The translations under genes and the position numbers were made by a program. A model generated the notes under the pieces. It was not told where the DNA came from, ran no database searches, and saw only the letters and a list, made by a program, of their open reading frames with translations. Below, in pieces: positions 26,553 to 36,463 of a stretch of 64,000 bases of DNA (within the stretch, counting starts at the first letter, position 1; each line of letters opens with the position of its first letter). Origin of the DNA: Acinetobacter colistiniresistens (GTDB lineage Bacteria; Pseudomonadota; Gammaproteobacteria; Pseudomonadales; Moraxellaceae); assembly GCF_024582815.1 (NCBI RefSeq), contig NZ_CP102099.1, positions 2,852,001 through 2,916,000 of the forward strand, read 5' to 3'.

Positions 26553-27860
26553 ATTATTTTGTGTAAGTTCCATTTTTTATAAATGATCTTTTAATCGATC
26601 ATCGAACTGAATCGTAAACCAATTCATTGCTAAACGCCAATTTTGAATTGGCATCGTCCATTTCTTCGCAGCATTTGATGTTGCTAAGTAAATGACCTTC
26701 TTTACTGAGTCATCAGATGAAAAGATTTTCCTCTTCTTCGTTGAATGGCGTATTACGCTATTCAACGACTCAATCGCATTTGTTGTATAAATTGCATGAC
26801 GTATTTCGGCTGGATAGCTAAAGATCGTTCGGATATTTTCCCAATTGGCCCGCCAGGATTCTCCAATTTTGGGATACTGGTGATTCCATTGATCACAGAA
26901 GATGTCTAGGGACTTTAAAGCATTTTCCTCTGTACTTGCCTGATAAATCGCTTTCAGACCCGAGGTAACAGCCTTGTAGTCTTTCCAGCTTACAAATCTC
27001 AGGCTATTGCGTACAACATGCACGATACACAGTTGAATATCAGTATGAGGGTAAACGGAGGCTATCGCGTCAGGAAAGCCTTTTAATCCATCTACACAGG
27101 CAACAAGAATATCCTGTACTCCTCGATTTTTTAGCTCTGTCATGACTGACAGCCAGAATTTGGCACCTTCTGTCTGAGCAATCCACATACCCAGTAATTC
27201 TTTTTGTCCATCCATATTGATGCCTAAAGCAAGGTATACGGACTTGTTAATCACATTGGAGTGCTGACGGACTTTGACAACAATACAGTCAAGATAGACA
27301 ACAGGATAAAGGCTATCTAAGGCTCTATTTTGCCACTCAGTCACTTGCTCAATCACAGCATCGGTAACTTTGCTGATGAGAGATGCTGAGACATCGGCAT
27401 CGTACATTTCTTTGAAGAAGGCTACAATTTCCCTATTAGTCATTCCTTTTGCATACAGTGAGAGGATTTGGTCATCCATACTGGTGATGCGTGTTTGGTG
27501 CTTTTTGATAATTTGTGGCTCAAATGAACCTTCTCGATCACGGGGAATATCTAAAGCCAGTTGTCCATCTTGAGTTGTAATGGTTTTAGAACTAAACCCA
27601 TTACGGCTATTTGAGCCTTTCCTGGACTGATGCTTTTCATAACCGAGATGGTCTGAAAGTTCAGTATTGAGTGCAGTTTCAATCATGAATTTTTTAAAGA
27701 CTGCTGTCATTTGGTTTAAGTCTTCTGGTGTTTTTAGACCTTTAGCCAATTCGGCAGCCATACTTTTGATTGTTGCTTCATCCATGTGAAGTACCTTTTG
27801 TAATTATCCTCTGAAGGATAAATGAAAATTAAGTACTTACACAAAATTTAGAACAGTCCC
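26543..27860 (-). mobile_element. IS256-family insertion sequence, 1318 bp, intact
   Basis: The ends are imperfect inverted repeats that agree at 18 of the outer 25 positions and share the inner block ATTTTGTGTAAG; the outermost bases read G-G-CTGT on both sides. An 8-bp duplication, ATTGCAGC, flanks the element (26535-26542 and 27861-27868). It carries one full-length transposase gene on the minus strand. It has inserted in the 3' end of the 26076 gene. Confidence 0.9.
26577..27785 (-). CDS. IS256-family (mutator-type) transposase
   Basis: This 402-aa DDE transposase has the order usual for the family: an N-terminal helical region, LGYEKHQSRKGSNSRNG, the catalytic domain with VVYLDCIVVKVR (first Asp), VACVDGLKGFPDAI (second Asp), CIVHVVRNSLRFV, and the distal Glu in YTTNAIESLNSVIRH. 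The gene is uninterrupted and full length, so the element is probably mobile. It occupies nearly all of the IS. Confidence 0.95.
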   Translation of the reverse strand: MDEATIKSMAAELAKGLKTPEDLNQMTAVFKKFMIETALNTELSDHLGYEKHQSRKGSNSRNGFSSKTITTQDGQLALDIPRDREGSFEPQIIKKHQTRITSMDDQILSLYAKGMTNREIVAFFKEMYDADVSASLISKVTDAVIEQVTEWQNRALDSLYPVVYLDCIVVKVRQHSNVINKSVYLALGINMDGQKELLGMWIAQTEGAKFWLSVMTELKNRGVQDILVACVDGLKGFPDAIASVYPHTDIQLCIVHVVRNSLRFVSWKDYKAVTSGLKAIYQASTEENALKSLDIFCDQWNHQYPKIGESWRANWENIRTIFSYPAEIRHAIYTTNAIESLNSVIRHSTKKRKIFSSDDSVKKVIYLATSNAAKKWTMPIQNWRLAMNWFTIQFDDRLKDHL

Positions 27861-27868
27861 ATTGCAGC
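27861..27868. repeat. Target-site duplication, right copy (ATTGCAGC)
   Basis: Matches 26535-26542. The bases that follow continue the reading frame of the interrupted 26076 gene to a stop at about 27907. Confidence 0.85.
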
Positions 27869-27960
27869 AGAGCATGAAGATGAGAATGGAAAATTCAACC
27901 CATAAGACAATGATTTCAATGAGATATAGCAAGGCCTGCTTGCTATATCTATCACATTCA

Positions 27961-28470
27961 CTATTTTGATGCTTTAACAATTTCAGCTTTATCAAAAGAG
28001 AACCAACATTCACCTTGAGTTGCCCATTTTGATTCAGTGGTCCCCAACACACCCGTCACGGTAATTCGATCACCTACCTTTAAATTACTAATTTTATCGG
28101 TATTTACTTTTAAATCATCACGAGTCAGCCCCTGTCCTTTACATTTAGCATTACTTGGATCTTTAAAGATAATCGCAATCTGGTTTTGGGAAATCACCTC
28201 ACCTGTTTTAGTAATACGTGTAATGATTCCAGGTACTTCAAGACGCTGTGCATCCCACTTTCGCTTTGCTGTAATTTCATTCTGTTGCCAATCTCTCCAA
28301 ATTTCTGACAGAGTTGCCTTCTTAGCAGCCCCTAAGCCACGGAAGTCTCCACTCAAAATATCTCCAGTTTTATTTAAAATTCCATCCGTTGCTGACATTG
28401 CTGAATCCAAAGTCTGACAAGCACTCAATGACAGACAGCCCAAAGCGACTAAAAGTGTTTTTATTTGCAT
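27961..28470 (-). CDS. Putative lipoprotein with OB-fold (tRNA_anti-like) domain
   Basis: The N-terminus MQIKTLLVALGCLSLSACQ is a lipoprotein signal, with Cys18 as the lipidation site. The later part (about residues 75-165) resembles the tRNA_anti-like OB-fold found in exported proteins: VPGIITRITKTGEVISQNQIAI and KVGDRITVTGVLG. The function is unknown; such domains do not necessarily bind nucleic acid. It lies in the accessory patch between pilZ and holB, on the opposite strand to the disrupted secreted protein. Confidence 0.7.
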   Translation of the reverse strand: MQIKTLLVALGCLSLSACQTLDSAMSATDGILNKTGDILSGDFRGLGAAKKATLSEIWRDWQQNEITAKRKWDAQRLEVPGIITRITKTGEVISQNQIAIIFKDPSNAKCKGQGLTRDDLKVNTDKISNLKVGDRITVTGVLGTTESKWATQGECWFSFDKAEIVKASK

Positions 28471-28624
28471 ATCTCAATTCCCTAGCATATCTAGCAAAAC
28501 GCCATGTGAAAAAATAACATATTTACTTAAAAATGTGAATTTTTAACACTCGACTAAGGAGATTTTTCCAATAAAAAAGCCACCCGTATGAGCAGCTCTT
28601 TCCTAAAAATCAAAAAAGAATTTT

Positions 28625-28930
28625 CTATTTTTCGGTACATTTATAATCAAAATCCAAGGTGCTAATCATTCGATCAGTATTTCTTGAAATGACTGAAATA
28701 TTATTCACCCCAGCTTCAATATAAAATTTACCACTAAACTGATTCGCTACTGAGCCACGATCATGATTGAAAGAATAGTTATAAATACATTCATAGGCCT
28801 GAGATCCTATATTTGAAGCATTAATCACAAATGAAGAGCCATTAATATTTGATACAAATTTTGGTTCTGCCATTACAATGCTTGGTATCATTAAAAATGA
28901 TAAAGCAAACGCGATAAATGTTATTTTCAT
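28625..28930 (-). CDS. Small secreted hypothetical protein
   Basis: This 101-aa protein has a clear signal peptide (about residues 1-21, ending VMAEP) and a compact mature part with two Cys (YECIYNY and DYKCTEK) that could form a disulfide. I recognise no family. A+T-rich sequence and short size fit the accessory patch around it. Confidence 0.6.
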   Translation of the reverse strand: MKITFIAFALSFLMIPSIVMAEPKFVSNINGSSFVINASNIGSQAYECIYNYSFNHDRGSVANQFSGKFYIEAGVNNISVISRNTDRMISTLDFDYKCTEK

Positions 28931-29114
28931 CTCTATATTCCTTATTTTTTAATATTATTGTGAAGTAACTCACATTTTATATACATTTTATAAGGATTAA
29001 AGAGCGAAGAACAATTTATATACAAAGCTTACATGATCACTACAAAAGATAGCTCCGCAGATTAGAAAACAGAGCTAAGCATATAAATTTAATTAAAATA
29101 TTTTTTAAACCAAC

Positions 29115-30098
29115 TTAACCAACGTTCATTAGCTGAATAAACAACTCATCCATAACCAATTGGGTTTGTACATTTTGCTCAATCATTAACTTTTTCTTCT
29201 GTAAATCAGAATAAATCGTAAAGAGTGTCTCTAAACTATAAAATTCAGCCAGTGGCTTAAAATCCAAATCATCATTCTTTAATGATTGATTCAACTTTAA
29301 ACTAATCAAATCCCCTAACAGATATTCAAACATGGTTATCCATTCAGCGAAATTTAATTCTTTAGACCACTTATTTGAATAGTTTAAAGGCATATTCTTT
29401 TCGACAACCAACTTAAGCCAATCCTGTAGAAATAAGGCACGTTTCTGTAGCCATTCACTCTTTTCAATTTCAATAGCCGTTAAAGGCATATCATTGGCAA
29501 GGTTCAGCAATAAAGAAACTTGCTCAGCACTAATTTCAGGAATTTGCTGTTTTATAAATGCTTGTGCATCTGAGATCGTTAATCGATCTAAAGCAAAATG
29601 CTGTAATCGACTTCGAATCGTTGCTGGAAGTTTTAAGTAATGATCAGCCAATAAGATCAGTACCACTTTCTCGCCAGGTTCCTCCAGAGTTTTGAGTAGT
29701 GCATTGGCTGAGGCCGTATTTAATGCTTCAGCAGGCTCAATAACGACAACACGCCAACCCTCTCCTGTTTGCTGAACAAATGGAAGTAGATCGCGAATCT
29801 TTTCAATTTTAATTTTAGCATTTTGTTTTTTATTCTCTTCATCCGTGGTGATATGCACATAATTTGGGTGAGTGTCAGACTTTAACCATTGGCAACTCGT
29901 ACATTCACCACAAGCAGCCTGCACTTGCTTATTCAAACAAAGAACCCAAGCCACAAATCGCGCCGCAAACTCTTTTTTTGCGCAGCCTTGCTTTCCATAA
30001 AACAAAAGGCCGTGCCCAAGCTCAGGAAACCGTGTAGTTAACAATTCCCATGTTTGGGTATGCCAAGGATATTTCACCGTAGATTGAATATCGACCAT
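29115..30098 (-). CDS. holB: DNA polymerase III subunit delta'
   Basis: This clamp-loader subunit belongs to the DnaX complex. The AAA-like N-terminal domain contains the zinc cluster ACGECTSC, a degenerate P-loop (YGKQGCAKKE) as expected for delta', and the SRC-like arginine-finger region TIRSRLQHF after NALLKTLEEPGE. At 327 aa it has normal length. It starts 2 bp after the kdsB stop on the same strand, so kdsB and holB are probably co-transcribed. Confidence 0.93.
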   Translation of the reverse strand: MVDIQSTVKYPWHTQTWELLTTRFPELGHGLLFYGKQGCAKKEFAARFVAWVLCLNKQVQAACGECTSCQWLKSDTHPNYVHITTDEENKKQNAKIKIEKIRDLLPFVQQTGEGWRVVVIEPAEALNTASANALLKTLEEPGEKVVLILLADHYLKLPATIRSRLQHFALDRLTISDAQAFIKQQIPEISAEQVSLLLNLANDMPLTAIEIEKSEWLQKRALFLQDWLKLVVEKNMPLNYSNKWSKELNFAEWITMFEYLLGDLISLKLNQSLKNDDLDFKPLAEFYSLETLFTIYSDLQKKKLMIEQNVQTQLVMDELFIQLMNVG

Positions 30099-30100
30099 AA

Positions 30101-30862
30101 TTATTGAAAGGCACTCACAGGCATAGTGTTTAATCGATCCAGATCCGCTTGCGTATCAACGCCTGGTGGTAAATTGGCTTCTGCAACGGCTATGGCAATA
30201 CGATGACCATTTTCAAGTACACGCAGTTGCTCTAGACTTTCTAATTTCTCAAGATGCCCCTGTTCCCAAGTGATATACTCTTGCAGTAATTTAACACGAT
30301 AAGCATATAAACCTAAGTGACGAAAAGCTTGATCATGTAGTGTTAGCTCAGCCTGTTTCGCACCATCACGATCATATGGAATAGTGGCACGGCTAAAATA
30401 TAGCGCCTCATTACGCTTGCTCATGACCACTTTGACAATACTATCTCGCTGAAACTCATCCAGCTGATGAATCGGTTCACATAGTGTTGACATTGAGCAC
30501 TGCGGATTGTCGACCAAAAGTTGGCTAACCTGCTGAACAAGCTGTGCTGGTAGCAATGGCTCATCACCCTGTACATTGACGATAATATCATCTTGCAACC
30601 ATCCCTTCAGCCGCGCAACCTCACTTAAACGGTCTGTACCTGAAGGATGCTCTGTACTGGTGATGACCACATCAACGCCTTCTGCACGGCATACTTCAGC
30701 AATCCGCTCATCATCTGTCGCTACACAAAGGTCATCAAAGCCAGCAACTTTTTTGGCTTGATCAACCACACGCAAAATCATTGGGCGGCCATGAATAAGC
30801 AATAAGGGTTTTGCAGGCAGGCGAGAACTCGCAAAACGAGCCGGAATAACAATATGTTTCAT
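30101..30862 (-). CDS. kdsB: 3-deoxy-manno-octulosonate cytidylyltransferase
   Basis: The enzyme activates Kdo with CTP for the LPS/LOS inner core. The nucleotide-binding start [15 protein letters not shown], the substrate region VQGDEPLLP, and [10 protein letters not shown] are present. At 253 aa it is typical. It lies 9 bp after lpxK, in the msbA-lpxK-kdsB group of envelope genes. Confidence 0.96.
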   Translation of the reverse strand: MKHIVIPARFASSRLPAKPLLLIHGRPMILRVVDQAKKVAGFDDLCVATDDERIAEVCRAEGVDVVITSTEHPSGTDRLSEVARLKGWLQDDIIVNVQGDEPLLPAQLVQQVSQLLVDNPQCSMSTLCEPIHQLDEFQRDSIVKVVMSKRNEALYFSRATIPYDRDGAKQAELTLHDQAFRHLGLYAYRVKLLQEYITWEQGHLEKLESLEQLRVLENGHRIAIAVAEANLPPGVDTQADLDRLNTMPVSAFQ

Positions 30863-30871
30863 GGTCGCTCT

Positions 30872-31879
30872 CTAAGAAAATTGAATACCAACTTGCTGTA
30901 GTTGCGACTTCAGCAAATCATAGCAATCAGATGATAAAACAGCCTCAACGGGTACAACCCAGATTGGAATATTAAATTCAGAGTTTTGCTTTAATAATGC
31001 CTTGAACTTTACCGCATCTTTCTCAGTGGTAATAATCGCATCATGATTATCGAAAGTTAGATCAGCAATCTCATAATCATGATGATCTGGAAACTCATGG
31101 GCCTGATATTGCTGCACCTTCAAGGTATTCAAAGTTTGATAAAAACGCTGTGGAAAGCCGATGCCAACAACTGCATTAAAGTACTGACTGGCATCAAACC
31201 ATTTCGTCTCTACATCAGGATTTAACAGATAAGGTTCCCCAACTGCTAAATGCATATTTCTTTGTGCTTGTGCAGTTTTAGTATGTGCAATCACGGTGCT
31301 TTTTTTTAAGCGTGATTTGGGCTCACGCAAATATCCTTCAGGTAAGAGTTTTTCATTGCCTAAACCACGATTCTGATCCAATACAATCCATTCGATTTGC
31401 CGCGCTAAAGCCCAATGTTGCAGGCCGTCGTCACTAATAATTAGATCAAGTTTTTCATTTTCAAGAAGCAACTCAATAGCAGCTTGTCGGTTTGGCCCAA
31501 CAGCCATCGCTACACCGGTCGATTGTACGATCAGACAAGGTTCATCCCCTGTAGCCTCAGGTTCTGAACCCTTCGTCACCAAAAGTGGAAATGGGCCTGT
31601 GCCACCATAACCACGGCTAATTACTCCAACTTTTAAATTATGCTGTTGTAAGTACTTAACCAACTGGATCAATAACGGTGTTTTACCACTACCACCAACT
31701 GTAATGTTTCCAATCACCATAACAGGCACTGGCGCTTGATAAACAGGCTTAATTCCATGTTGATACAGCGCCTGATTCGCACAAAAACCGAGTCGATATA
31801 ACCATGACAATGGGCGCAACAGCACTAACCACGAAGCCTGTTCATTCCAAGCATCCTGAATCCGCTGTGCCATCGACAT
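30872..31879 (-). CDS. lpxK: Tetraacyldisaccharide 4'-kinase
   Basis: LpxK phosphorylates the lipid A precursor at the 4' position on the inner face of the membrane. The P-loop VGGSGKTPLL, the catalytic region ISDDGLQHWAL, and ITTEKDAVKF are visible, with an N-terminal membrane-associated helix. At 335 aa it is normal. It starts 2 bp after the msbA stop and ends 9 bp before kdsB. Confidence 0.96.
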   Translation of the reverse strand: MSMAQRIQDAWNEQASWLVLLRPLSWLYRLGFCANQALYQHGIKPVYQAPVPVMVIGNITVGGSGKTPLLIQLVKYLQQHNLKVGVISRGYGGTGPFPLLVTKGSEPEATGDEPCLIVQSTGVAMAVGPNRQAAIELLLENEKLDLIISDDGLQHWALARQIEWIVLDQNRGLGNEKLLPEGYLREPKSRLKKSTVIAHTKTAQAQRNMHLAVGEPYLLNPDVETKWFDASQYFNAVVGIGFPQRFYQTLNTLKVQQYQAHEFPDHHDYEIADLTFDNHDAIITTEKDAVKFKALLKQNSEFNIPIWVVPVEAVLSSDCYDLLKSQLQQVGIQFS

Positions 31880-31881
31880 GC

Positions 31882-33609
31882 TTAATTTTCCTCAAAATTG
31901 CGTTGATGTAGTTGATAGTACATACCATGCTTGGCAAGCAATTCAGCATGTGTCCCTTGTTCAATAATTTGCCCTTTATCCATGACTACGATCATATCTG
32001 CATTTTCAACTGTTGAAAGACGATGTGCAATTACAATTGTAGTACGTCCTTGCATGGCTTCATCAAATGCCTGTTGGATGAAATATTCAGATTCATTATC
32101 GAGTGCACTGGTCGCTTCATCCAAAATCAAGATCGGAGAATCTTTTAAAATCGCCCTTGCAATTGCGATACGCTGACGCTGACCACCTGACAAATTCAGG
32201 CCTTGTGCCCCAAGAATCGTGTCATAACCTTGTGGCAAGTTCATGATAAAATCATGTGCAAATGCTGCTTTAGCGGCTGCAACAACCTGTTCATCAGTCG
32301 CATCTTGTAGCTGACCATAAGCAATATTATCACGCACTGAACGGTTAAAAAGTACGACCTGTTGATTCACTGTCGAAATTTGTGACCGCAAATACGACAA
32401 TTCAATATCTTGAACAGGAATATTATCAAAATAAATTTTCCCTTCGCTTAACTCTTGAAAGCGTGGCAACATATTCACCAGTGAGGTTTTTCCTGCGCCA
32501 GACCGTCCTACCAATGCAATAGTTTGTCCTGCTTTGATATCCAAAGAGAAGTCTTTAATTGCATGCGTGCCATCTTCATAACGCAAATTCGCATGCTCAA
32601 ATTTAATATTACCGTGTAAGACTGGTTTAAGCTGTCCGTTATTGACTTCTTCAGGCATATCCAGCAATTCAAATACGGAATGTGCTGCGGCTAAACCACG
32701 TTGTAGCTTTTCATTGATATCTGTTAAGTTTTTTACTGGTTTTGAAATTAAACCTGCTGCAGTAATATAAGAGACAAACTCACCTGCAGATGTATCACCC
32801 AATACCTGTGGACGTAGAGCCAACCACAAAATGATTGCCATTGCCATCGACAATAACAGTTGAATGATCGGACTATTAATATTCTGTACCACCACCATTT
32901 TCAAACCGCGGCGCAGGTTCTCCTCAGAAGACTTATAAAAACGCTTCTGTTCAAACGCTTCACCGGTAAAACTCTTTACAACAGAGTTTCCTGTAATGGT
33001 TTCTTGTACCACGTGGTTGACATCGCCCATGGTATTTTGGACCTGGATCGACAGTTTCCGCATCTTTTTCGATGCAATTCTCACCAGCAAACCAATAAAT
33101 GGCATAAAAACCACAATACATAGGGTTAAACGCCAATTGGTATAAAGTAAATAACTCAATAAACCAACAACAATCAAACCATCTTTAATCAATGTTTGCA
33201 GAGATTCGGAAGACGCTGCTGTTAACTGCTCTACGTTATACATCAGTTTCGCACTGATATGACCCGCACTGTTATCAAGATAATATTGTGATGGGAGCCT
33301 TAAAAGTTTTGCATAAACTTCCTGGCGAATGCTAAACACCAAACTGCGTGAAATCACCGCAGAAAAGTAACCACCGAGAAATAGACCAAAACCACGGAAA
33401 AACATCAATAAAACAATTAGCGCTGGAAACCAATCCAGATTTGTTCGGCTACCTTCTTGAATGGCATCAATAATGTACTTCAACAGTTTTGCCACAGAAA
33501 CTTCTGTCGCTGCATTGATTCCGAAACCAAGCAAGACTAATAAGGCAACGCCCCAATAAGATTTTAAATACGATATTAAACGGACATAAACCTTAAAATC
33601 CTGATTCAC
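31882..33609 (-). CDS. msbA: Lipid A export ATP-binding/permease protein MsbA
   Basis: This ABC half-transporter flips lipid A-core across the inner membrane. There are six N-terminal membrane helices (about residues 15-310), then the nucleotide-binding domain with Walker A GRSGAGKTS, signature LSGGQRQR, Walker B ILILDEATSAL and the switch His in IAHRLST. At 575 aa it is typical. It overlaps exbD by 4 bp. Confidence 0.96.
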   Translation of the reverse strand: MNQDFKVYVRLISYLKSYWGVALLVLLGFGINAATEVSVAKLLKYIIDAIQEGSRTNLDWFPALIVLLMFFRGFGLFLGGYFSAVISRSLVFSIRQEVYAKLLRLPSQYYLDNSAGHISAKLMYNVEQLTAASSESLQTLIKDGLIVVGLLSYLLYTNWRLTLCIVVFMPFIGLLVRIASKKMRKLSIQVQNTMGDVNHVVQETITGNSVVKSFTGEAFEQKRFYKSSEENLRRGLKMVVVQNINSPIIQLLLSMAMAIILWLALRPQVLGDTSAGEFVSYITAAGLISKPVKNLTDINEKLQRGLAAAHSVFELLDMPEEVNNGQLKPVLHGNIKFEHANLRYEDGTHAIKDFSLDIKAGQTIALVGRSGAGKTSLVNMLPRFQELSEGKIYFDNIPVQDIELSYLRSQISTVNQQVVLFNRSVRDNIAYGQLQDATDEQVVAAAKAAFAHDFIMNLPQGYDTILGAQGLNLSGGQRQRIAIARAILKDSPILILDEATSALDNESEYFIQQAFDEAMQGRTTIVIAHRLSTVENADMIVVMDKGQIIEQGTHAELLAKHGMYYQLHQRNFEEN

Positions 33610-34034
33610 TCAGTAAAACCTCTTGTTGGAACCTTGGTGCTGATATTGACGTTAACAAAACCGAGTTGACCGGCAACATCCATCACGCGAATCACGTCTT
33701 GATGCGCAGCTTTGGCATCAGCCGCAATAATGAACATAAAATCACGACGATCTTGTGCAATCTGCTTGATAGCCGTGCTTAAATCAGCAATATCCTTGCT
33801 TGATAAAGCTTGACCATTAACAGAATAATGTCCTGTGGAGTCTACCATGATTTCAATTTTGTGATCGAATTGTTTAGGCGGAACACCTTGTGCATCGGGT
33901 AATGTCAGATTTATACGACTTTGCTGACTAAATGTCGTCGATAATAATAAAAACACCAAAATAAATAACATACAGTCAATCATTGGTGTCAAATTGATAT
34001 GAATATCTTCAACTTGAGAGCGTTTAAATTTCAT
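33606..34034 (-). CDS. exbD: ExbD/TolR-family biopolymer transport protein
   Basis: This 142-aa protein has one N-terminal membrane helix (about residues 15-35) preceded by HINLTPMIDCMLFILVFLL. It carries the conserved Asp (D19) that conducts protons with the ExbB/TolQ partner, followed by a periplasmic domain. It is coupled to msbA by a 4-bp overlap and lies 14 bp after the exbB-like gene. The exbB-exbD-msbA-lpxK order suggests a role in envelope maintenance rather than iron uptake, but this is inferred. Confidence 0.9.
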   Translation of the reverse strand: MKFKRSQVEDIHINLTPMIDCMLFILVFLLLSTTFSQQSRINLTLPDAQGVPPKQFDHKIEIMVDSTGHYSVNGQALSSKDIADLSTAIKQIAQDRRDFMFIIAADAKAAHQDVIRVMDVAGQLGFVNVNISTKVPTRGFTE

Positions 34035-34048
34035 ATGAACACCTCGGC

Positions 34049-34690
34049 TTAGCTTGCACGACGATGTTCATGTGCATAAGCTGCTTTCTTATAAAAAAGT
34101 GCAGCATGAAATAGTGTTGATTGCTGTTCCAATTCGGCAACATACTCATGTACTACTCGTTGAAAATAACGATAAGCAATCATTGCAGGAATCGCAATCA
34201 GCATCCCTACAGCAGTCGTAATTAAAGCTTTGGAAATACCTGGCATCATCATACTGGCATTACCCGCTGAACCGACATCAATCACTAAAAAAGATTCAAT
34301 AATCCCGAGCACTGTTCCCAGCAAACCCAACAAAGGAGCAATCGCACTCAAAGTTCCCAAGAAGTTAATATTTTTTTCAAGATGACTAATCTCTTGAGAT
34401 GCGGTTGCTTCCATCTGAGCACGCGCAAATTGCTCACCCTGATCTTGATGGTCATAACCTGCTTTTAAAATACGACCTAACGGGCTTTTTGATGCTTCCT
34501 GTTGTTGTAAATGTTGAATCACCGACTCGGCATCAGAACCACTGATAAGCAAAACTTGCGGTAAAACTTGTGACCGTTTTAAACGAATGTATCGTTCAAG
34601 TGCAATGGCAACCGTAAAAATTGATGAGAGAATAAGGGGCAGCATTAACCAACCACCCGCTTTCACAAGTTCCCACATATTATTCCCCAA
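34049..34690 (-). CDS. exbB: MotA/TolQ/ExbB-family proton channel protein
   Basis: This 213-aa protein has three membrane helices (about residues 10-30, 110-135 and 150-175). The conserved block PLLGLLGTVLGIIESF and the Thr/Ala-rich GISKALITTAVGMLIAIPAMI form the channel helices. It pairs with the downstream ExbD-like gene to harness the proton motive force. It is the first gene of the exbB-exbD-msbA-lpxK-kdsB-holB run. Confidence 0.92.
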   Translation of the reverse strand: MGNNMWELVKAGGWLMLPLILSSIFTVAIALERYIRLKRSQVLPQVLLISGSDAESVIQHLQQQEASKSPLGRILKAGYDHQDQGEQFARAQMEATASQEISHLEKNINFLGTLSAIAPLLGLLGTVLGIIESFLVIDVGSAGNASMMMPGISKALITTAVGMLIAIPAMIAYRYFQRVVHEYVAELEQQSTLFHAALFYKKAAYAHEHRRAS

Positions 34691-34778
34691 TAATATTTAA
34701 AATATAAAAGGATGGAACAGGATTCGCTCATCATTCAATTATCTTTACAGACCCGATAAAGGAACCCAATCCTTAATA

Positions 34779-35666
34779 TTAGTTAGGTAAACAAATATTG
34801 AGGATTCCATCCAACTCATCCAATGAGTGGTAATGAATGACCATTTTCCCTTTACCTTTTTGGTTATGGTCAATTTTCACATTTGCCCCGAAACGCTCTG
34901 ACAGCTTCAGAGTCAAGTGTTCAATATCAGGAGATACCTGAACCTTTTCTTTTTCAGGTTTTGGTTCACTCCACTCACGAACTAACTGTTCAGTCTGTCG
35001 TACCGACAAACCTTTTTCAATCACGATCTGTGCAACCGCGATTTGATCTTTTGCTTTCAAAGCCAAAATAGCACGGGCATGTCCCATATCAATCTGACCT
35101 TGTTGCATCAAATCTTTAACTGGATCTGCCAAGCTGAGTAAACGTAATAAGTTACTGACTGTCGTACGCGCTTTGCCAACAGTATCTGCAATTTCTTGAT
35201 GGCTCAAACCAAACTCATCATGGAAACGTTGTAGAGCCACCGCTTGGTCAATCGGATTCAAATCTTGACGTTGAATATTTTCGATCAATGCCAAAGCAAT
35301 CGCGACTTGATCATTTAAGTCACGCACAATTGCAGGAATTTCTGTTAACCCTGCTAATTGTGCCGCACGCCAGCGTCGCTCACCTGCAATAATTTCATAG
35401 GGGTGTTGTTCATCGTCGACAGGACGAATCACAATCGGTTGCATCACGCCATGTTTTTCAATCGATGCGGCAAGCTCTTGTAAATCTTGTTCTTGAATAA
35501 AGCGACGTGGTTGGTATTCGCCACGCTTCAATAAATTGACATCAATTTGCTTGAGTTGACCATGATCCAAGGCTTGTGCTTCAAGTTGCAATTTTTCTTT
35601 TTGAATTGAACCCAATAGCGCATCTAAACCACGACCTTTAGCCAATCCGCGTTTTTTGATGCTCAT
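34779..35666 (-). CDS. parB: Chromosome-partitioning protein ParB
   Basis: This CTPase clamp loads at parS sites. The N-terminal MSIKKRGLAKGRGLDALLG start, the CTP-binding motif GERRWRAA, the parS-reading helix-turn-helix LSHQEIADTVGKARTTVSNLLRLL and the C-terminal dimerisation domain are all present. At 295 aa it has normal length. It overlaps parA by 4 bp. I found no parS site in the window. Confidence 0.95.
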   Translation of the reverse strand: MSIKKRGLAKGRGLDALLGSIQKEKLQLEAQALDHGQLKQIDVNLLKRGEYQPRRFIQEQDLQELAASIEKHGVMQPIVIRPVDDEQHPYEIIAGERRWRAAQLAGLTEIPAIVRDLNDQVAIALALIENIQRQDLNPIDQAVALQRFHDEFGLSHQEIADTVGKARTTVSNLLRLLSLADPVKDLMQQGQIDMGHARAILALKAKDQIAVAQIVIEKGLSVRQTEQLVREWSEPKPEKEKVQVSPDIEHLTLKLSERFGANVKIDHNQKGKGKMVIHYHSLDELDGILNICLPN

Positions 35667-36445
35667 ACCGCACTTCCTTTTTTCACTTTACTTTTCTTCA
35701 ACATTTCAGCGGCTAGGTTCAAATATGAAACAGCGCCTTTAGAACTTTTCTCAAAATAAATCACTGGCAACCCATGCGCGGGCGCTTCTGCCAAACGAAT
35801 ATTTCGGGGAATGACCGTTTCATATAACTTTTTACCAAAATATTGCTCCAGCTCTGCTGACACATCACGTGTCAATGCATTCCGAGCATCATACATGGTA
35901 CGTAATACCCCAACAATTTCCAAGTTTGGATTAAGGGCTTTTTGTATACGATCAATCGTTTGAGTGAGATCAGCCAAACCTTCCAAGGCATAATATTCGC
36001 ATTGCATTGGAATAATCACACCATTAACCGCAGCTAAGGCATTCACCGTAATCAGGCTTAAGCTTGGTGCACAATCCACTATAATATAGTCAAAGGCAGC
36101 ATCGACCTCTTGCAATGCATTTTTAAGAATAAACTCTCGTCCTTCCTGCTCTGCAATCGCCAACTCTACGCCAGCAAGCTCTCGGTTTGCCCCAAGTACT
36201 TTATAACCCACTTCTGCTTTTTGAATGGCAGTTTCAATCGGCACTTCACCCAACAACACATCGGTCACAGAATAAAGTAAATCATTCTTTTGAATACCAG
36301 ACCCCATGGTGGCATTCCCTTGCGAGTCCATATCAACCAGCAAGACACGTTTTTTCAAGATCGCCAAAGAAGCAGCAAGGTTGACTGCTGTCGTGGTTTT
36401 TCCGACACCACCTTTTTGGTTTGCAATCGCAATAATTTGAGCCAT
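35663..36445 (-). CDS. parA: Chromosome-partitioning ATPase ParA
   Basis: This Walker-type ATPase moves ParB-parS complexes over the nucleoid. The deviant Walker A motif KGGVGKTT lies near residue 11, the switch I DMDSQGNATMG and Walker B IIVDCAPSL follow. At 260 aa and with no N-terminal helix-turn-helix, it is the chromosomal (Soj) type. It is coupled to parB and lies 18 bp after rsmG. Confidence 0.96.
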   Translation of the reverse strand: MAQIIAIANQKGGVGKTTTAVNLAASLAILKKRVLLVDMDSQGNATMGSGIQKNDLLYSVTDVLLGEVPIETAIQKAEVGYKVLGANRELAGVELAIAEQEGREFILKNALQEVDAAFDYIIVDCAPSLSLITVNALAAVNGVIIPMQCEYYALEGLADLTQTIDRIQKALNPNLEIVGVLRTMYDARNALTRDVSAELEQYFGKKLYETVIPRNIRLAEAPAHGLPVIYFEKSSKGAVSYLNLAAEMLKKSKVKKGSAV

Positions 36446-36463
36446 GACTTCCTCTTAATATTT

